Origin: Holosporales bacterium
Lineage (GTDB): Bacteria; Pseudomonadota; Alphaproteobacteria; RUG11792
Direction of reading: 5' to 3'
NCBI GenBank assembly: GCA_031279295.1
Contig: JAITIT010000032.1
Span: forward strand, 1 to 10,766
Length of the DNA: 10,766 nucleotides
Of the stretch, positions 1 through 8,150 are shown piece by piece; positions within the stretch are counted from its first letter, which is position 1; each line of letters begins with the position of its first letter. Both the position numbers and the translations under genes were made by a program. The notes beneath the pieces were generated by a model. It saw nothing but the letters and a program-made list of their open reading frames with translations, was not told the origin of the DNA and did not search any database.

Positions 1-43
1 TATTTTTTTCATACAATACCCTCCCCTATTCGTATCTAGGAAC

Positions 44-304
44 TCACCTCTTCCTTACACACCACGACATTACCCTGAGGGCTGCTTCCTCGATATTCTG
101 CAGTGCCCTAGTGACATTAACTACGATGTCCGCATTGCTGCTCAGCTCCCGGATGCTCGTCTCTGCGCAATCGAAGTATTCAGCGCTCTTTTCCGGCCCT
201 TCGCTGCAAAGAATAACGAAGTTTGTGGTTGCGGGGAAGCGCAAGCGACGCAGTGTATTGGCCTTGCGAACATACACCTTCTCCTTTGCTAAAGGCAACG
301 TCAT
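44..304 (-). CDS. hypothetical protein, 86 aa, possibly a gene fragment
   Basis: I do not recognise this frame. It starts at an ATG with a fair Shine-Dalgarno-like AGGCGG about 9 bases upstream and ends in TGA. The product is basic at both ends and has no clear membrane segment or known motif. A short stretch near residues 27-32 (TNFVIL) is beta-like and the C-terminal half (REL...ALQNIEEAALRV) looks helical. It is in the same frame as the 401-823 frame upstream, but three in-frame stops lie between them. Another frame (180-404) overlaps its first half. It may therefore be the 3' end of a decayed gene rather than an independent one. A chance open frame cannot be excluded. Confidence 0.3.
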   Translation of the reverse strand: MTLPLAKEKVYVRKANTLRRLRFPATTNFVILCSEGPEKSAEYFDCAETSIRELSSNADIVVNVTRALQNIEEAALRVMSWCVRKR

Positions 305-400
305 GCCAAATTACCGCCTGCGTGACGCCACTTATAACCGCGTTTGCTTCGAGACGTTCCGTGCTCTCAGTCTGTGGCTGCGCAGTCTGGTTGTTATGAC

Positions 401-823
401 TCATCCGCCTGGTTGTACTCCCCCACCTGCTCTATCTTCTGGGAGCTCCAGCGGCAACTGAGGTAGTACAGCTGGTCGATTAATCCGCCTCTTACGCTCT
501 GTTGGTTTATCATGGTGTTTGGTCCGCTTTGCGAAACCGACCCTATGTACCGCGACTCCTTTGCGCGAATGTAGTATCACCGGAGTGACGAGTGGCGTCG
601 TCTTAGTCACATTTCCCGGCGGGGGTACTGTGATCTTGCTATCACGAGCTGGTCGCTCCACAGTTACGGTCGAGACCAGGCAACTAATGCGATCCTCGCT
701 AACAACCCTTTCATCTTTGGTTCTCCGAAGAAAACATTCCACTAACCTATACAGTGTATCACAATAACGAAGGAGCACTATCTGTGATCTGTGTACAAAT
801 TCGTCTATTTTGAGAAACAACAC
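401..823 (-). pseudogene. possible decayed gene, frame of about 140 codons
   Basis: This open frame would start at a GTG without a convincing ribosome site and ends in a TGA that overlaps the next ATG in an ATGA arrangement (frame 180-404, minus). The first half is hydrophobic and basic (VLFLKIDEF..., CDTLYRLVECFLRR) and the second half is rich in Pro, Arg and Lys. No family is recognised. Because the frame stays open upstream of the GTG until a TGA, the true start may be lost. Together with 44-304, which is in the same frame beyond three stops, it reads best as a degraded gene. Two small intact genes or non-coding sequence remain possible. Confidence 0.22.
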
Positions 824-1025
824 GGCCCAGCGGAGTGAACTTCAACTGCCAAAAAATCACTCTCGTCACTTCATAGGCATCCAGGATAAACAAGCAAGCT
901 CAGGCCAGTTTCCCTGTAAAACCCACCACTTACCATTCCTAGAGAAGAGTGAGCAATTTAGCTATCATTTAACGGCGCGTCTTGCGCGTGATTGTGCTCA
1001 AATCCTAGGTTCCTAAACGCTCCAA
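824..1025. other. intergenic or degraded sequence, no supported gene
   Basis: A plus-strand frame crosses this interval (810-1016), but it has no ribosome site and no recognisable protein character. I see no RNA gene, clear promoter or terminator. It separates two blocks of decayed minus-strand frames. Confidence 0.4.
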
Positions 1026-2016
1026 TCACAGCTTCTTCATGCTGTAACTAAAGAGCCGCCTCATAAAATCTTCGACGGACTGCGTTACAACTCCGGGATC
1101 CTGCACTGTTGCCAGTACCGTTCCTATCATCGGCAACACGGCTAGAAAGACCTGTAGGCGTGCTCCCAACACTGGGTCCAAGAATTGCGTTACTACATCA
1201 CTAGGATCAGGGGCCGCAGCAACAACATCAGGCGCAGGCGGGGCATCCTCCTCTGGCTGAGGATCCTGAGGAAGTGCCAAGAATCCACCAACTGATCTTG
1301 CAACTAACGGCACCATCTGTCGCTCAACTCGGAATATAGGGTAAACCTATCAACAGTGGAAGCTTGCCGCACTGTCCTAAAAAACTGAACTGTTGCGCGA
1401 GAAACGACATCATCAATGGGCAATCTCAGTATCAGATCAAACAAACCATTCATCACCTGATTAAGATCATCAGCTGGATCACCGACACCTAGCAATGCAC
1501 CAAAAAGCGCCTCAGGAAAAGAAAGACGCTGCTCTGGAGCTTTGTGGTGAACGCCTGAACACAGAGAATGCTAGCTGTGTCCCCCTTAACATTAACCTGT
1601 GCGCATTGCCAGGACCTGCCGCAGCAATTCGACTAAACGATCCAGCCAATCCAACAGCACTGCCAAAAACCTCAAGACTGCCAGCCCTCTCGGTATCTCT
1701 GGCTGCCGCAGCGTTCTCGATCTCATTCGCTATTGCCTCCGAGATTACGGCGCCAGACTCATGAAGTATCACCGAAGTAACCCTGAGCGCGATTGGAGCA
1801 AGATCAGCCGCGAGATCCGGTGCTACGGTGAGTGTCCAGCATACGGGATACGTCACCACTAATCATGCCAAACAGGGGCCTTGCCCTGCGGTACCTCCCC
1901 AATATTGCCGCAATGGGAGTTCCTTCGGGATCATGGTGTGGATGGATGACCAAGCCAAAAAGAAAAGCAGGAAATCCTCCTACACGTCCATCTCTATCTC
2001 CAACCCTTAAAGCCAC
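1026..2016 (-). pseudogene. frameshifted remnant of a helical protein of about 330 codons
   Basis: Four minus-strand frames follow one another in the same direction and overlap only at their ends: 2016-1804, 1859-1512, about 1573-1304 and 1316-1026. Each reads like protein rather than noise, with runs such as LFGMISGDVSRMLD, VISEAIANEIENAAAARD, DDLNQVMNGLFDLIL and VVTQSVEDFMRRLF. Moving between them requires three frame changes, near 1810-1860, 1512-1560 and 1310. The simplest reading is one mostly alpha-helical gene, transcribed in the same direction as nrdD just upstream, that has taken several frameshifts. I recognise no family. Sequencing error is an alternative if the source is a draft assembly. 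Confidence 0.4.
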
Positions 2017-2137
2017 CCTAAAAAAGCTCGTATAAGGCCAGCTGCTATCGCAAGCCTAACCACAAACTTTCTTATCTACAAGTCCTGTAATTTTATATCT
2101 TTCTTGGGCCTATCATTGCATATCAATCAAGGGTTAC

Positions 2138-4150
2138 CTACCCATCTGCTCGCTGCCTTCGATTCTTGTATATCCGCTCCTCGTCACACAGTGGGCAAAA
2201 GCGGTGCTCACCCTGGAGGTACCCATGGATCGGGCATATCGAGAAAGTTGGGGTAATTGTGATGTATGGAATCTTGTACTTTGTCAGCACCTTTCTCACC
2301 AAATTTTTGCAGACCGAGTAGTCGGAGATGCGTTCTCCCATGTACAGATGCACAACGGTACCTCCTGTGTATTTCCTCTGCAACTCCTCCTGATGATCCA
2401 TTACCTCAAACAGGTCATCTGTATAACTTGCTGGTAGCTGGGAAGAGTTGGTGTAGTATGGAGCCTCTTGCGACCCAGACTGGATAATATCGGGATACCT
2501 CTTCGCGTCTTCCCGCGCGAACCTGTACATGCATCCCTCTGCTGGAGTAGCTTCCAGGTTATAGAGGTGTCCGGTATCCACCTGGAATTCGACCAGTGTG
2601 GCTCTGATATAATCCAGTATCCTTAATGCCAGTGCCTTACCTTCGGACGCCGCTATATCATACGCATCATCAGAGAAGTTCCTTACCATCTCGTTCATCC
2701 CGTTTACGCCAATTGTAGAGAAGTGATTTTTCAATGTTCCAAGATACCTCATTGTAAACGGATATAGCCCCTCGTCCATGTAGCGAGTGATTACCTTTCG
2801 CTTGAGTTCCAGAGCAGTCTTCGCGATCCTCAAAAGATCATCGAGGTGTGTGATTAATCCAGCTTCATCACCTTTATGGAGATATCCGAGTCTGGCGCAG
2901 TTTATAGTTACAACACCAATCGAGCCAGTCTGCTCGGCTGATCCAAAGAGGCTATTACCCCTCTTCAGTAGCTCTCTTAGATCAAGTTGAAGTCTGCAGC
3001 ACATCGACCTTATCATGTTAGGGCTAAGGTCTGAGTTAACAAAGTTTTGGAAGTATGGGATTCCGTACTTCGCCGTCATTTCGAAGAGGATATCTACATT
3101 CTCGCCTTCCCAATCGAAGTCCTTCGTTATGTTATACGTCGGTATCGGGAATGTGAAAACCCTGCCCTTGGCATCACCGTTGGTCATCACTTCTATGTAT
3201 GCCTTGTTTATCATGTTCATCTCTTTCTGGAGATCACCATATGTGAAATCCAATTCCTTCCCACCGATGATAGGATGTTCATCCTTCAGGTCGTCCGGAC
3301 ATATCCAGTCGAATGTTAAGTTCGTGAATGGAGTCTGTGTACCCCAACGTGTTGGGACGTTCAGGTTGTATATGAACGACTGCATCTCCTGGTAGACTCT
3401 CTCATAATCTAAGCTATCTATCCTGATGAATGGGGCCATATACGTGTCAAATGAACTGAACGCCTGAGCTCCAGCCCATTCATTCTGTAGTGTTCCTAAG
3501 AAGTTGACGGCCTGGGAGAGCGCGGTAGATAAATGCTTTGGTGGTGACGCTTCTGCCTTACCACCAACCCCATTGAACCCTTCCTGGATGAGCATCTTCA
3601 AAGACCAGCCGGCACAATATCCGCTCAGCATATCGAGATCGTGGATGTGTAAGAATCCGTTGACGTGTGCCTCTGCTATCTTCGGTATATAGATTCTGCT
3701 TAGCCAGTAGTTAGCAACCACCTTGCCTGAGAGGTTCAGTATCAAACCTCCGAGCGAGTAGCTTAGATTTGCGTTGGCCTTGACTCTCCAATCCAGCCGA
3801 TCGACGTACTCATCAACTGTAGAAACGGCATTCACAAACGCCTGCTTTTCAGCTCGTAGTTTCGCATGCTGCTCTCTATAGAGAATGTACGCCTTCGCGG
3901 TTTTCACGTGGTTGTTCTCGATTAAAACATCCTCGACGATGTCTTGGATTGTCTCGATGGTGGGAACAGACTGGGGGTACTGCTTCGCCAATTTCATCGC
4001 AACACTGTGCGCCAGAAACTCGGACTCAAATTTGCCAAATTCCTCGGTTTCATCGGCTGCCCCTGATATGGCCTTAACGATTTTATCGAACTCAAAAGGG
4101 ACGAATGTGCCATCCCTTTTGATTACAAATTTTGGTGTGTTATTTATCAT
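2138..4150 (-). CDS. nrdD: anaerobic (class III) ribonucleoside-triphosphate reductase, lacking the glycyl-radical C-terminus
   Basis: NrdD reduces ribonucleoside triphosphates to deoxynucleotides under anaerobic conditions, using a thiyl radical generated from a C-terminal glycyl radical installed by the SAM enzyme NrdG. Residues about 7-97 form the ATP-cone allosteric domain (KRDGTFVPFEFDKIVKAI). The catalytic barrel follows, with RSMCCRLQLDLREL at 381-394, where the CC pair at 384-385 lies in the region of the active-site cysteine, and TGSIGVVTIN at 408-417. A zinc-type motif sits at Cys639, His642, Cys652 and Cys655. The protein stops only 15 residues later. The conserved R-V-x-G-Y glycyl-radical loop and the roughly 40-residue tail expected there are missing. 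The start is an ATG with AGGAG 9 bases upstream, overlapping the lysS stop, so the two genes are probably co-transcribed. No nrdG is present here. The family call is very sure; whether it is active is doubtful. Confidence 0.95.
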   Translation of the reverse strand: MINNTPKFVIKRDGTFVPFEFDKIVKAISGAADETEEFGKFESEFLAHSVAMKLAKQYPQSVPTIETIQDIVEDVLIENNHVKTAKAYILYREQHAKLRAEKQAFVNAVSTVDEYVDRLDWRVKANANLSYSLGGLILNLSGKVVANYWLSRIYIPKIAEAHVNGFLHIHDLDMLSGYCAGWSLKMLIQEGFNGVGGKAEASPPKHLSTALSQAVNFLGTLQNEWAGAQAFSSFDTYMAPFIRIDSLDYERVYQEMQSFIYNLNVPTRWGTQTPFTNLTFDWICPDDLKDEHPIIGGKELDFTYGDLQKEMNMINKAYIEVMTNGDAKGRVFTFPIPTYNITKDFDWEGENVDILFEMTAKYGIPYFQNFVNSDLSPNMIRSMCCRLQLDLRELLKRGNSLFGSAEQTGSIGVVTINCARLGYLHKGDEAGLITHLDDLLRIAKTALELKRKVITRYMDEGLYPFTMRYLGTLKNHFSTIGVNGMNEMVRNFSDDAYDIAASEGKALALRILDYIRATLVEFQVDTGHLYNLEATPAEGCMYRFAREDAKRYPDIIQSGSQEAPYYTNSSQLPASYTDDLFEVMDHQEELQRKYTGGTVVHLYMGERISDYSVCKNLVRKVLTKYKIPYITITPTFSICPIHGYLQGEHRFCPLCDEERIYKNRRQRADG

Positions 4151-4159
4151 TGTTAATGT

Positions 4160-4164
4160 CTCCT
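4160..4164 (-). promoter_or_regulatory. Shine-Dalgarno site of nrdD overlapping the lysS stop
   Basis: AGGAG on the minus strand, 9 bases before the nrdD ATG, shares bases with the lysS TAG stop. This placement suggests that nrdD is translated from the lysS transcript by coupled or closely following ribosomes. Confidence 0.7.
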
Positions 4165-5890
4165 AAATCAAAGTTCGGCTCACTCTCTCGCCTATGAGCT
4201 TCGTCATATTAGCGACTCCGTAAAGCGACACGAACGACCCAATCTTTGGACCACTCTCTGCACCAAACAACACGCTATACAAGGTTGAGAACCATGCCTT
4301 TGTGTTCCCGGGGTAGAACTTCTTGCCTACCTCAAATACAACATTCTGGAATTCGTCTGAAGTAGATGCTTCGTCCATTCTGCTGATTGCATCTCTAAAC
4401 GCCTCCAGCGCTGCTTTCTGCTTCTCATCAGGAAGCGCTGGTACTCTTGATCCGGCCACAAAGTCGTTGTAGTAAACCACAGCGAACTTGGCAATCTTCC
4501 GCATGAATGCAGTAGTAGCATCAGAAACATTCCCTATGTATTTCAGGATGAACTGCATGAGGACTTCCGTATCGGATGTGTTGCAGGACTGCGCAAGGTT
4601 CAGGATAGTGGAAAATCGCAACCCACCTTCATTAGCCCCCCCCACTAACTTCCCACAATCAGCTCCTTGCTGCGTTGATCCGATGCTCGAATGCTCATGT
4701 ATCCTTTTGTACACTCCGTTTCTGTGCTCCGTATCTCCTAGCAATGATTCTGATTTTGGGGGTTTTTGAGGGGGGCTAAGATACGGCGGATTGCCATTAT
4801 GAATGTGGTACACCGGATTGTCCAATCTTGCTATTGCATCCTCGGATTGGAACTTTGAGATTGCCCCCATATACTCATCCATCGCATTCGGAATCACGTC
4901 GAAGTACAAGCGTTTCGCTCTCTGCGGGGATTGAAACATGTAGTAGGCCAAACTCTCGGACGGGGCGTATCTCAGCCACTCATCCATCGAAAGTCCGTTT
5001 CCTTTAGATTTTGAAATCTTCTTTCCCTCGTTGTCAAGGAAAAGTTCATAGGTCATATTCTCAGGTGGGATACCTCCGATAGCATGGCAGATCTTTGATG
5101 ACAGTTTGAACGAGTCAATAAGGTCCTTGCCATTCATTTCGTAGTCCACGCCAAGAGCAGCCCAGCGCATGCCCCAATCAGCTTTCCATTGCAGTTTGCA
5201 GTTACCATCTAGCACCGATACCTCTTCGAGACGTCCGGTGCCAGGATCTCTATAAACCACAGAGTGACTGTTGATTTTTACCTCTTCAATCTGGACCTGA
5301 AGAACCTTTCCAGTATCCTTGCAAATCGGCATGAACGGGCTGTATGTCTTCTGCCTCTCCTCGCGAAGTGAGGGTAACATGATCTTCATAATTGTATCAT
5401 AATTTTCGAGGATGCGGATCAAGTGATTGTTAAATCTCCCAGACTGGTACACCTCTGTCGAACTCTTAAACTCATACTCGAATCCGAACGAATCCAGGAA
5501 GCTCCTCAGCATCGCGTTATTATGATGAGCAAAGCTCTGGTATTTCCAGAATGGATCAGGAACATCTGTTAGAGGCCTATCTAAGTACTGTGCTAGCAAA
5601 TCCTGGTTAGGCACATTCGATGGCACCTTTCTGAATCCATCCATATCGTCCGAAAAAACGACGATCTTTGCGGGAATATCCGAAACCCGCCTGAAGGCAT
5701 TCATGACGAATGTTGTCCTTAAGACCTCCCCGAACGTACCGATATGTGGGAGTCCAGATGGGCCGTATCCAGTTTCCAGGATGACCTCATCGCTGCCACT
5801 TCTCTTGATCCTAGCGAGTATCTTACGGGCTTCCTCAAAAGGCCAAGATTTCGCGTTTTTCAAAGCATCAAGTAACGACCCATCTCTCAT
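4163..5890 (-). CDS. lysS: lysyl-tRNA synthetase, class I (Rossmann-fold type)
   Basis: It charges tRNA-Lys in the cytoplasm. The fold is class I, not the common bacterial class II LysRS. Residues 39-52 carry the family's signature (ETGYGPSGLPHIGT, the HIGH-type site) and 290-297 the KISKSKG (KMSKS-type) loop. Other family stretches are FSDDMDG at 79-85, YSPFMPIC at 183-190, LQWKADWGMRWAALGVDYEM at 233-252 and AKRLYFDVIP at 325-334. It closely resembles what I recall of the Rickettsia enzyme. At 575 residues it is about 50 longer than usual; the excess lies at residues 371-420 and coincides with a palindromic insertion (4632-4779). An in-frame TGA two codons upstream fixes the ATG at 5890. 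The best SD-like AAGAGG is rather far upstream. The gene is followed 12 bases later by nrdD. Confidence 0.95.
   Translation of the reverse strand: MRDGSLLDALKNAKSWPFEEARKILARIKRSGSDEVILETGYGPSGLPHIGTFGEVLRTTFVMNAFRRVSDIPAKIVVFSDDMDGFRKVPSNVPNQDLLAQYLDRPLTDVPDPFWKYQSFAHHNNAMLRSFLDSFGFEYEFKSSTEVYQSGRFNNHLIRILENYDTIMKIMLPSLREERQKTYSPFMPICKDTGKVLQVQIEEVKINSHSVVYRDPGTGRLEEVSVLDGNCKLQWKADWGMRWAALGVDYEMNGKDLIDSFKLSSKICHAIGGIPPENMTYELFLDNEGKKISKSKGNGLSMDEWLRYAPSESLAYYMFQSPQRAKRLYFDVIPNAMDEYMGAISKFQSEDAIARLDNPVYHIHNGNPPYLSPPQKPPKSESLLGDTEHRNGVYKRIHEHSSIGSTQQGADCGKLVGGANEGGLRFSTILNLAQSCNTSDTEVLMQFILKYIGNVSDATTAFMRKIAKFAVVYYNDFVAGSRVPALPDEKQKAALEAFRDAISRMDEASTSDEFQNVVFEVGKKFYPGNTKAWFSTLYSVLFGAESGPKIGSFVSLYGVANMTKLIGERVSRTLI
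4632..4779. mobile_element. palindromic element inserted in frame in lysS (Rickettsia-palindromic-element-like)
   Basis: The segment is bounded by perfect 10-bp inverted repeats, TTAGCCCCCC at 4632-4641 and its complement at 4770-4779. The inverted symmetry continues inward as matched blocks: CAATCAG (4656-4662) with AAATCAG read from the other strand (4756-4750), TTGCT (4667-4671) with TTGCT (4744-4740), and GATCCG (4677-4682) with GATACG (4735-4730). The whole 148 bp is thus an imperfect palindrome with arms of about 50 bases. It encodes LysRS residues 371-420, rich in Pro, Gly, Ser, His and Lys, exactly where the Rickettsia enzyme (from memory) has a short linker before the C-terminal helical domain. 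Size, palindromy and in-frame position match the selfish palindromic elements known from Rickettsia genes. No second copy was seen in this window. Confidence 0.65.
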
Positions 5891-5910
5891 GGCGCATCAA
5901 TTCTTACCTC

Positions 5911-6351
5911 TTATTGTCGACGTGCCCATCGTAACATTTTTGGTCCATACTTTGCGAGCGGCTCTTCTGCATCTGTGGGCCCAATCCAGCAGTAAGAGTG
6001 GATAAGTTTTATGGCAAGCGGTACCATGAGTACTGTCTCAAAAAAGTACGGTTTTGCCGGGAATTTAAAGCAATACAAGTGCATTTCTCTCGACAGTATC
6101 ACGGTCGTCTCACGGCTCTACGGTGGGTGCTGTAGAGCTGTTGTTCTTACATCATGTTGGTCTCTACATACGAGGCTTACTGCTCTTGTCATGTATCTGG
6201 TAGACACTAGCGCTGAGGTTAACATGATAAGCACCTCTCTGGATCTTTGGTGATTAATCTCTGTCACAGATTGTAGGTTCTCTACACGGTCGTTTACGAA
6301 CTTCCAGTAGTCTGATTCTATTGTGCCCTCTGCACTCATCCTCTTCTTCAT
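5911..6351 (-). pseudogene. unknown gene interrupted by one in-frame amber codon
   Basis: A minus-strand frame begins at an ATG with a strong ribosome site (AAGGAG, 8 bases upstream) and runs 77 codons to a TAG at 6120-6118. The same frame then stays open for 68 more codons to a TAA at 5913-5911, only 20 bases before lysS. The first part looks like real protein, with a hydrophilic helical N-terminus (SDYWKFVNDRVENLQSV) and a hydrophobic stretch (VLIMLTSALVSTRYMTRAVS). The second part has another hydrophobic patch (FFETVLMVPLAIKLIHSYCW). I recognise no family. It may be a small membrane-associated gene leading the lysS-nrdD operon that acquired a nonsense mutation. The first 77 codons alone could also be a functional short gene (6118-6351). 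Confidence 0.4.
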
Positions 6352-6450
6352 GATCCATGCTCCTTACCTAATATACCAATTGAGGGCAGCAGTATACACC
6401 AGCTCTCTCGTTCTCTCTTTTATATGTGCAATTTTAGGGGGCAGAATATT

Positions 6451-6540
6451 TGGCGGATGGGGTGGGATTCGAACCCACGAAGGAGTTACCCCCTTGCTGG
6501 TTTTCAAGACCAGTGCCTTTAACCTCTCGACCACCCATCC
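6451..6540 (-). tRNA. tRNA-Ser (anticodon UGA)
   Basis: Read on the minus strand, the 90-base gene has a 7-bp acceptor stem (GGATGGG with CCCATCC), a D arm, an anticodon stem CTGGT/ACCAG around the loop CTTGAAA (anticodon TGA), a long class II variable arm of serine type, and a T arm GTGGG-TTCGAAT-CCCAC. The discriminator base is G and the 3' CCA is encoded. It decodes UCA and probably other UCN codons. It lies just upstream of the interrupted frame and lysS, in the same direction. Confidence 0.97.
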
Positions 6541-6550
6541 AATCGCGATA

Positions 6551-6556
6551 ATTCTA
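6551..6556 (-). promoter_or_regulatory. possible -10 box for tRNA-Ser
   Basis: TAGAAT on the minus strand matches TATAAT at 5 of 6 positions and ends 10 bases before the mature 5' end of the tRNA. No good -35 hexamer is visible 16-18 bases upstream, so this is a weak call. Confidence 0.25.
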
Positions 6557-6719
6557 CACTCCTCTGAAAATAAAAACCATGCTTTAGCTCCTACTTCTAG
6601 ACCCCTCATAATAATCTCTCACGCTACTTTAATTTAAAGAGTCACTCATGGCAGAGTCGTATCAAGCTCCGGGAGATCATGTGCATATCTTATTGGTGGG
6701 CATAGGCTGAATCGATCTC

Positions 6720-6749
6720 TTGCAATGATAATTCGTTACCTGCTTAAAT
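6720..6749 (+). promoter_or_regulatory. possible hisS promoter
   Basis: TTGCAA (6720-6725) and TTAAAT (6744-6749) are 18 bases apart and each match the sigma-70 consensus at 4 of 6 positions. They lie in the 283-base gap between the divergent tRNA-Ser and hisS genes, about 75 bases before the hisS start. The rest of this gap shows no other gene or clear structure. Confidence 0.2.
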
Positions 6750-6823
6750 TCGTGCAGTACCGATAAAGTAGTGATACACTGTTGCGGACGACTAAGCTGA
6801 TGCGTGCATGACGGTGATTGAGT

Positions 6824-8080
6824 ATGTTTAGGCCTGTCCGTGGAATGAAGGATTTGTACGGAGCCGATTATCGTAAGTATGAATACATCAGAACACAGGC
6901 TATGTCGGTGTGTGAGCGGTACGGGTATAGCGAGATCTGTTCCCCGATGCTAGAGTACTCCGATGTTTTTCGAAGAGGCATTGGAGATGAGACTGATGTA
7001 GTTTCCAAGGAAATGTATACGTTTGTGGATCGTGGTGGCGAATCAGTCACCTTACGACCAGAGGGTACGGCTGGTATAATTCGCGCTGCTGTTACTGAAT
7101 CACTCATTCAGACATTACCAGTCAGGTTTATGTATTGCGGCGAGATGTTTAGGTACGACAGGCCACAGAAGGGTAGGTACAGACAGTTCAGACAATTCGG
7201 GTGTGAATACATAGGGGAGAAGAGTCCATATGTCGATGCCATAGTGATCGCCACTGCATCCGAGATACTTAATGCCATTGGAATATTCGACTTCACAATT
7301 TTAGTTAACTCACTTGGAGATGAAGAGACATTGGAGGCATACACTAAGGCTGTGGTGAAATACTTCTCTAGGCACGAGAAAAGCTTATCACCTGAGTCTC
7401 AGGTACGCCTCTCAAAGAACCCACTAAGGATTTTGGATTCGAAAGACAAAACAGATATTGAGATATGCTCGATGGCTCCTATCATCACGGATTATTTCAC
7501 AAGGGAGGCAGGTATATATTTTGGCAAGGTCAGGGAGTTACTAGATACGTACGGCCTAAGATACGAGGTAAATAATTTTTTGGTGAGGGGCCTTGATTAC
7601 TACACGCACACCGCCTTCGAATTTAAGCCAGTCACTGGCGAGTTCAGAGACTCAATTGGAGGAGGGGGAAGGTACGACAGACTAGTTGCTCTATTCGGAG
7701 GCCCAGATGTTTCTGGTATAGGATTTGCGTTCGGAATGGAACGCCTGATGATGCTGTTGAGTAGTGAGCACTTCGATACAACCACAAAAACCGTGGCCAT
7801 CATTCCAGTTAGCGATAACGAGAATGACTACTCATTCTCGTTGTTCAGAGAATTGCACAATGCCGACATAGCCGCTGAATTCATACATTCCGGAAATATG
7901 AGCAAGAAGATGAAAGTTGTTGATAGACTTGGATGCGAGCTAGCGCTGATCATAGGCGATGAAGAACGAACCAGTGGTACCGTATCAGTCAAATTTATGA
8001 ACGTAGCAGAATCAATAGCCAAATCACGTACCATTAACGCTAATAGCGTTGTACAATTCGTAAAGAACGCGCTGAAGTAG
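6824..8080 (+). CDS. hisS: histidyl-tRNA synthetase
   Basis: A class II synthetase that charges tRNA-His as a dimer. Visible family motifs, numbered from the ATG: TLRPEGT at 76-82, class II motif 2 FRYDRPQKGRYRQFRQ at 109-124, the HisRS-specific RGLDYYT at 255-261, GGGGRYDRL at 279-287, and motif 3 GIGFAFGMERL at 298-308. An anticodon-binding domain follows from about 320 to the end. At 418 residues it has normal bacterial length and no broken motif. I chose the ATG at 6824 because GGTGAT (6813-6818) sits 5 bases upstream and the family usually starts M-F-x-P-V-R-G-x-x-D. An in-frame TTG at 6818 would add two residues but overlaps that site. It stands alone, divergent from tRNA-Ser. Confidence 0.97.
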   Translation: MFRPVRGMKDLYGADYRKYEYIRTQAMSVCERYGYSEICSPMLEYSDVFRRGIGDETDVVSKEMYTFVDRGGESVTLRPEGTAGIIRAAVTESLIQTLPVRFMYCGEMFRYDRPQKGRYRQFRQFGCEYIGEKSPYVDAIVIATASEILNAIGIFDFTILVNSLGDEETLEAYTKAVVKYFSRHEKSLSPESQVRLSKNPLRILDSKDKTDIEICSMAPIITDYFTREAGIYFGKVRELLDTYGLRYEVNNFLVRGLDYYTHTAFEFKPVTGEFRDSIGGGGRYDRLVALFGGPDVSGIGFAFGMERLMMLLSSEHFDTTTKTVAIIPVSDNENDYSFSLFRELHNADIAAEFIHSGNMSKKMKVVDRLGCELALIIGDEERTSGTVSVKFMNVAESIAKSRTINANSVVQFVKNALK

Positions 8081-8150
8081 TACGGTCTTTGCAAGCTTTG
8101 TCCAGTGATGATATAAGTTAAGAGAGAATTGTTATGACCCGCTAAACTCT

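Noticed and set aside
810..1016. Plus-strand 68-codon frame
   Set aside because: It has no ribosome site, no recognisable motif and an overlap with decayed minus-strand frames; chance is sufficient.
2105..2160. SRWVGN in the +2 frame after nrdD as a frameshifted glycyl-radical loop
   Set aside because: The match to R-V-x-G-Y is poor, the residues around it do not fit the family, and a stop follows at once.
6364..6609. Minus-strand 81-codon frame and a matching plus-strand frame over 6323-6637
   Set aside because: Both run through the complete tRNA-Ser gene and have no protein character.
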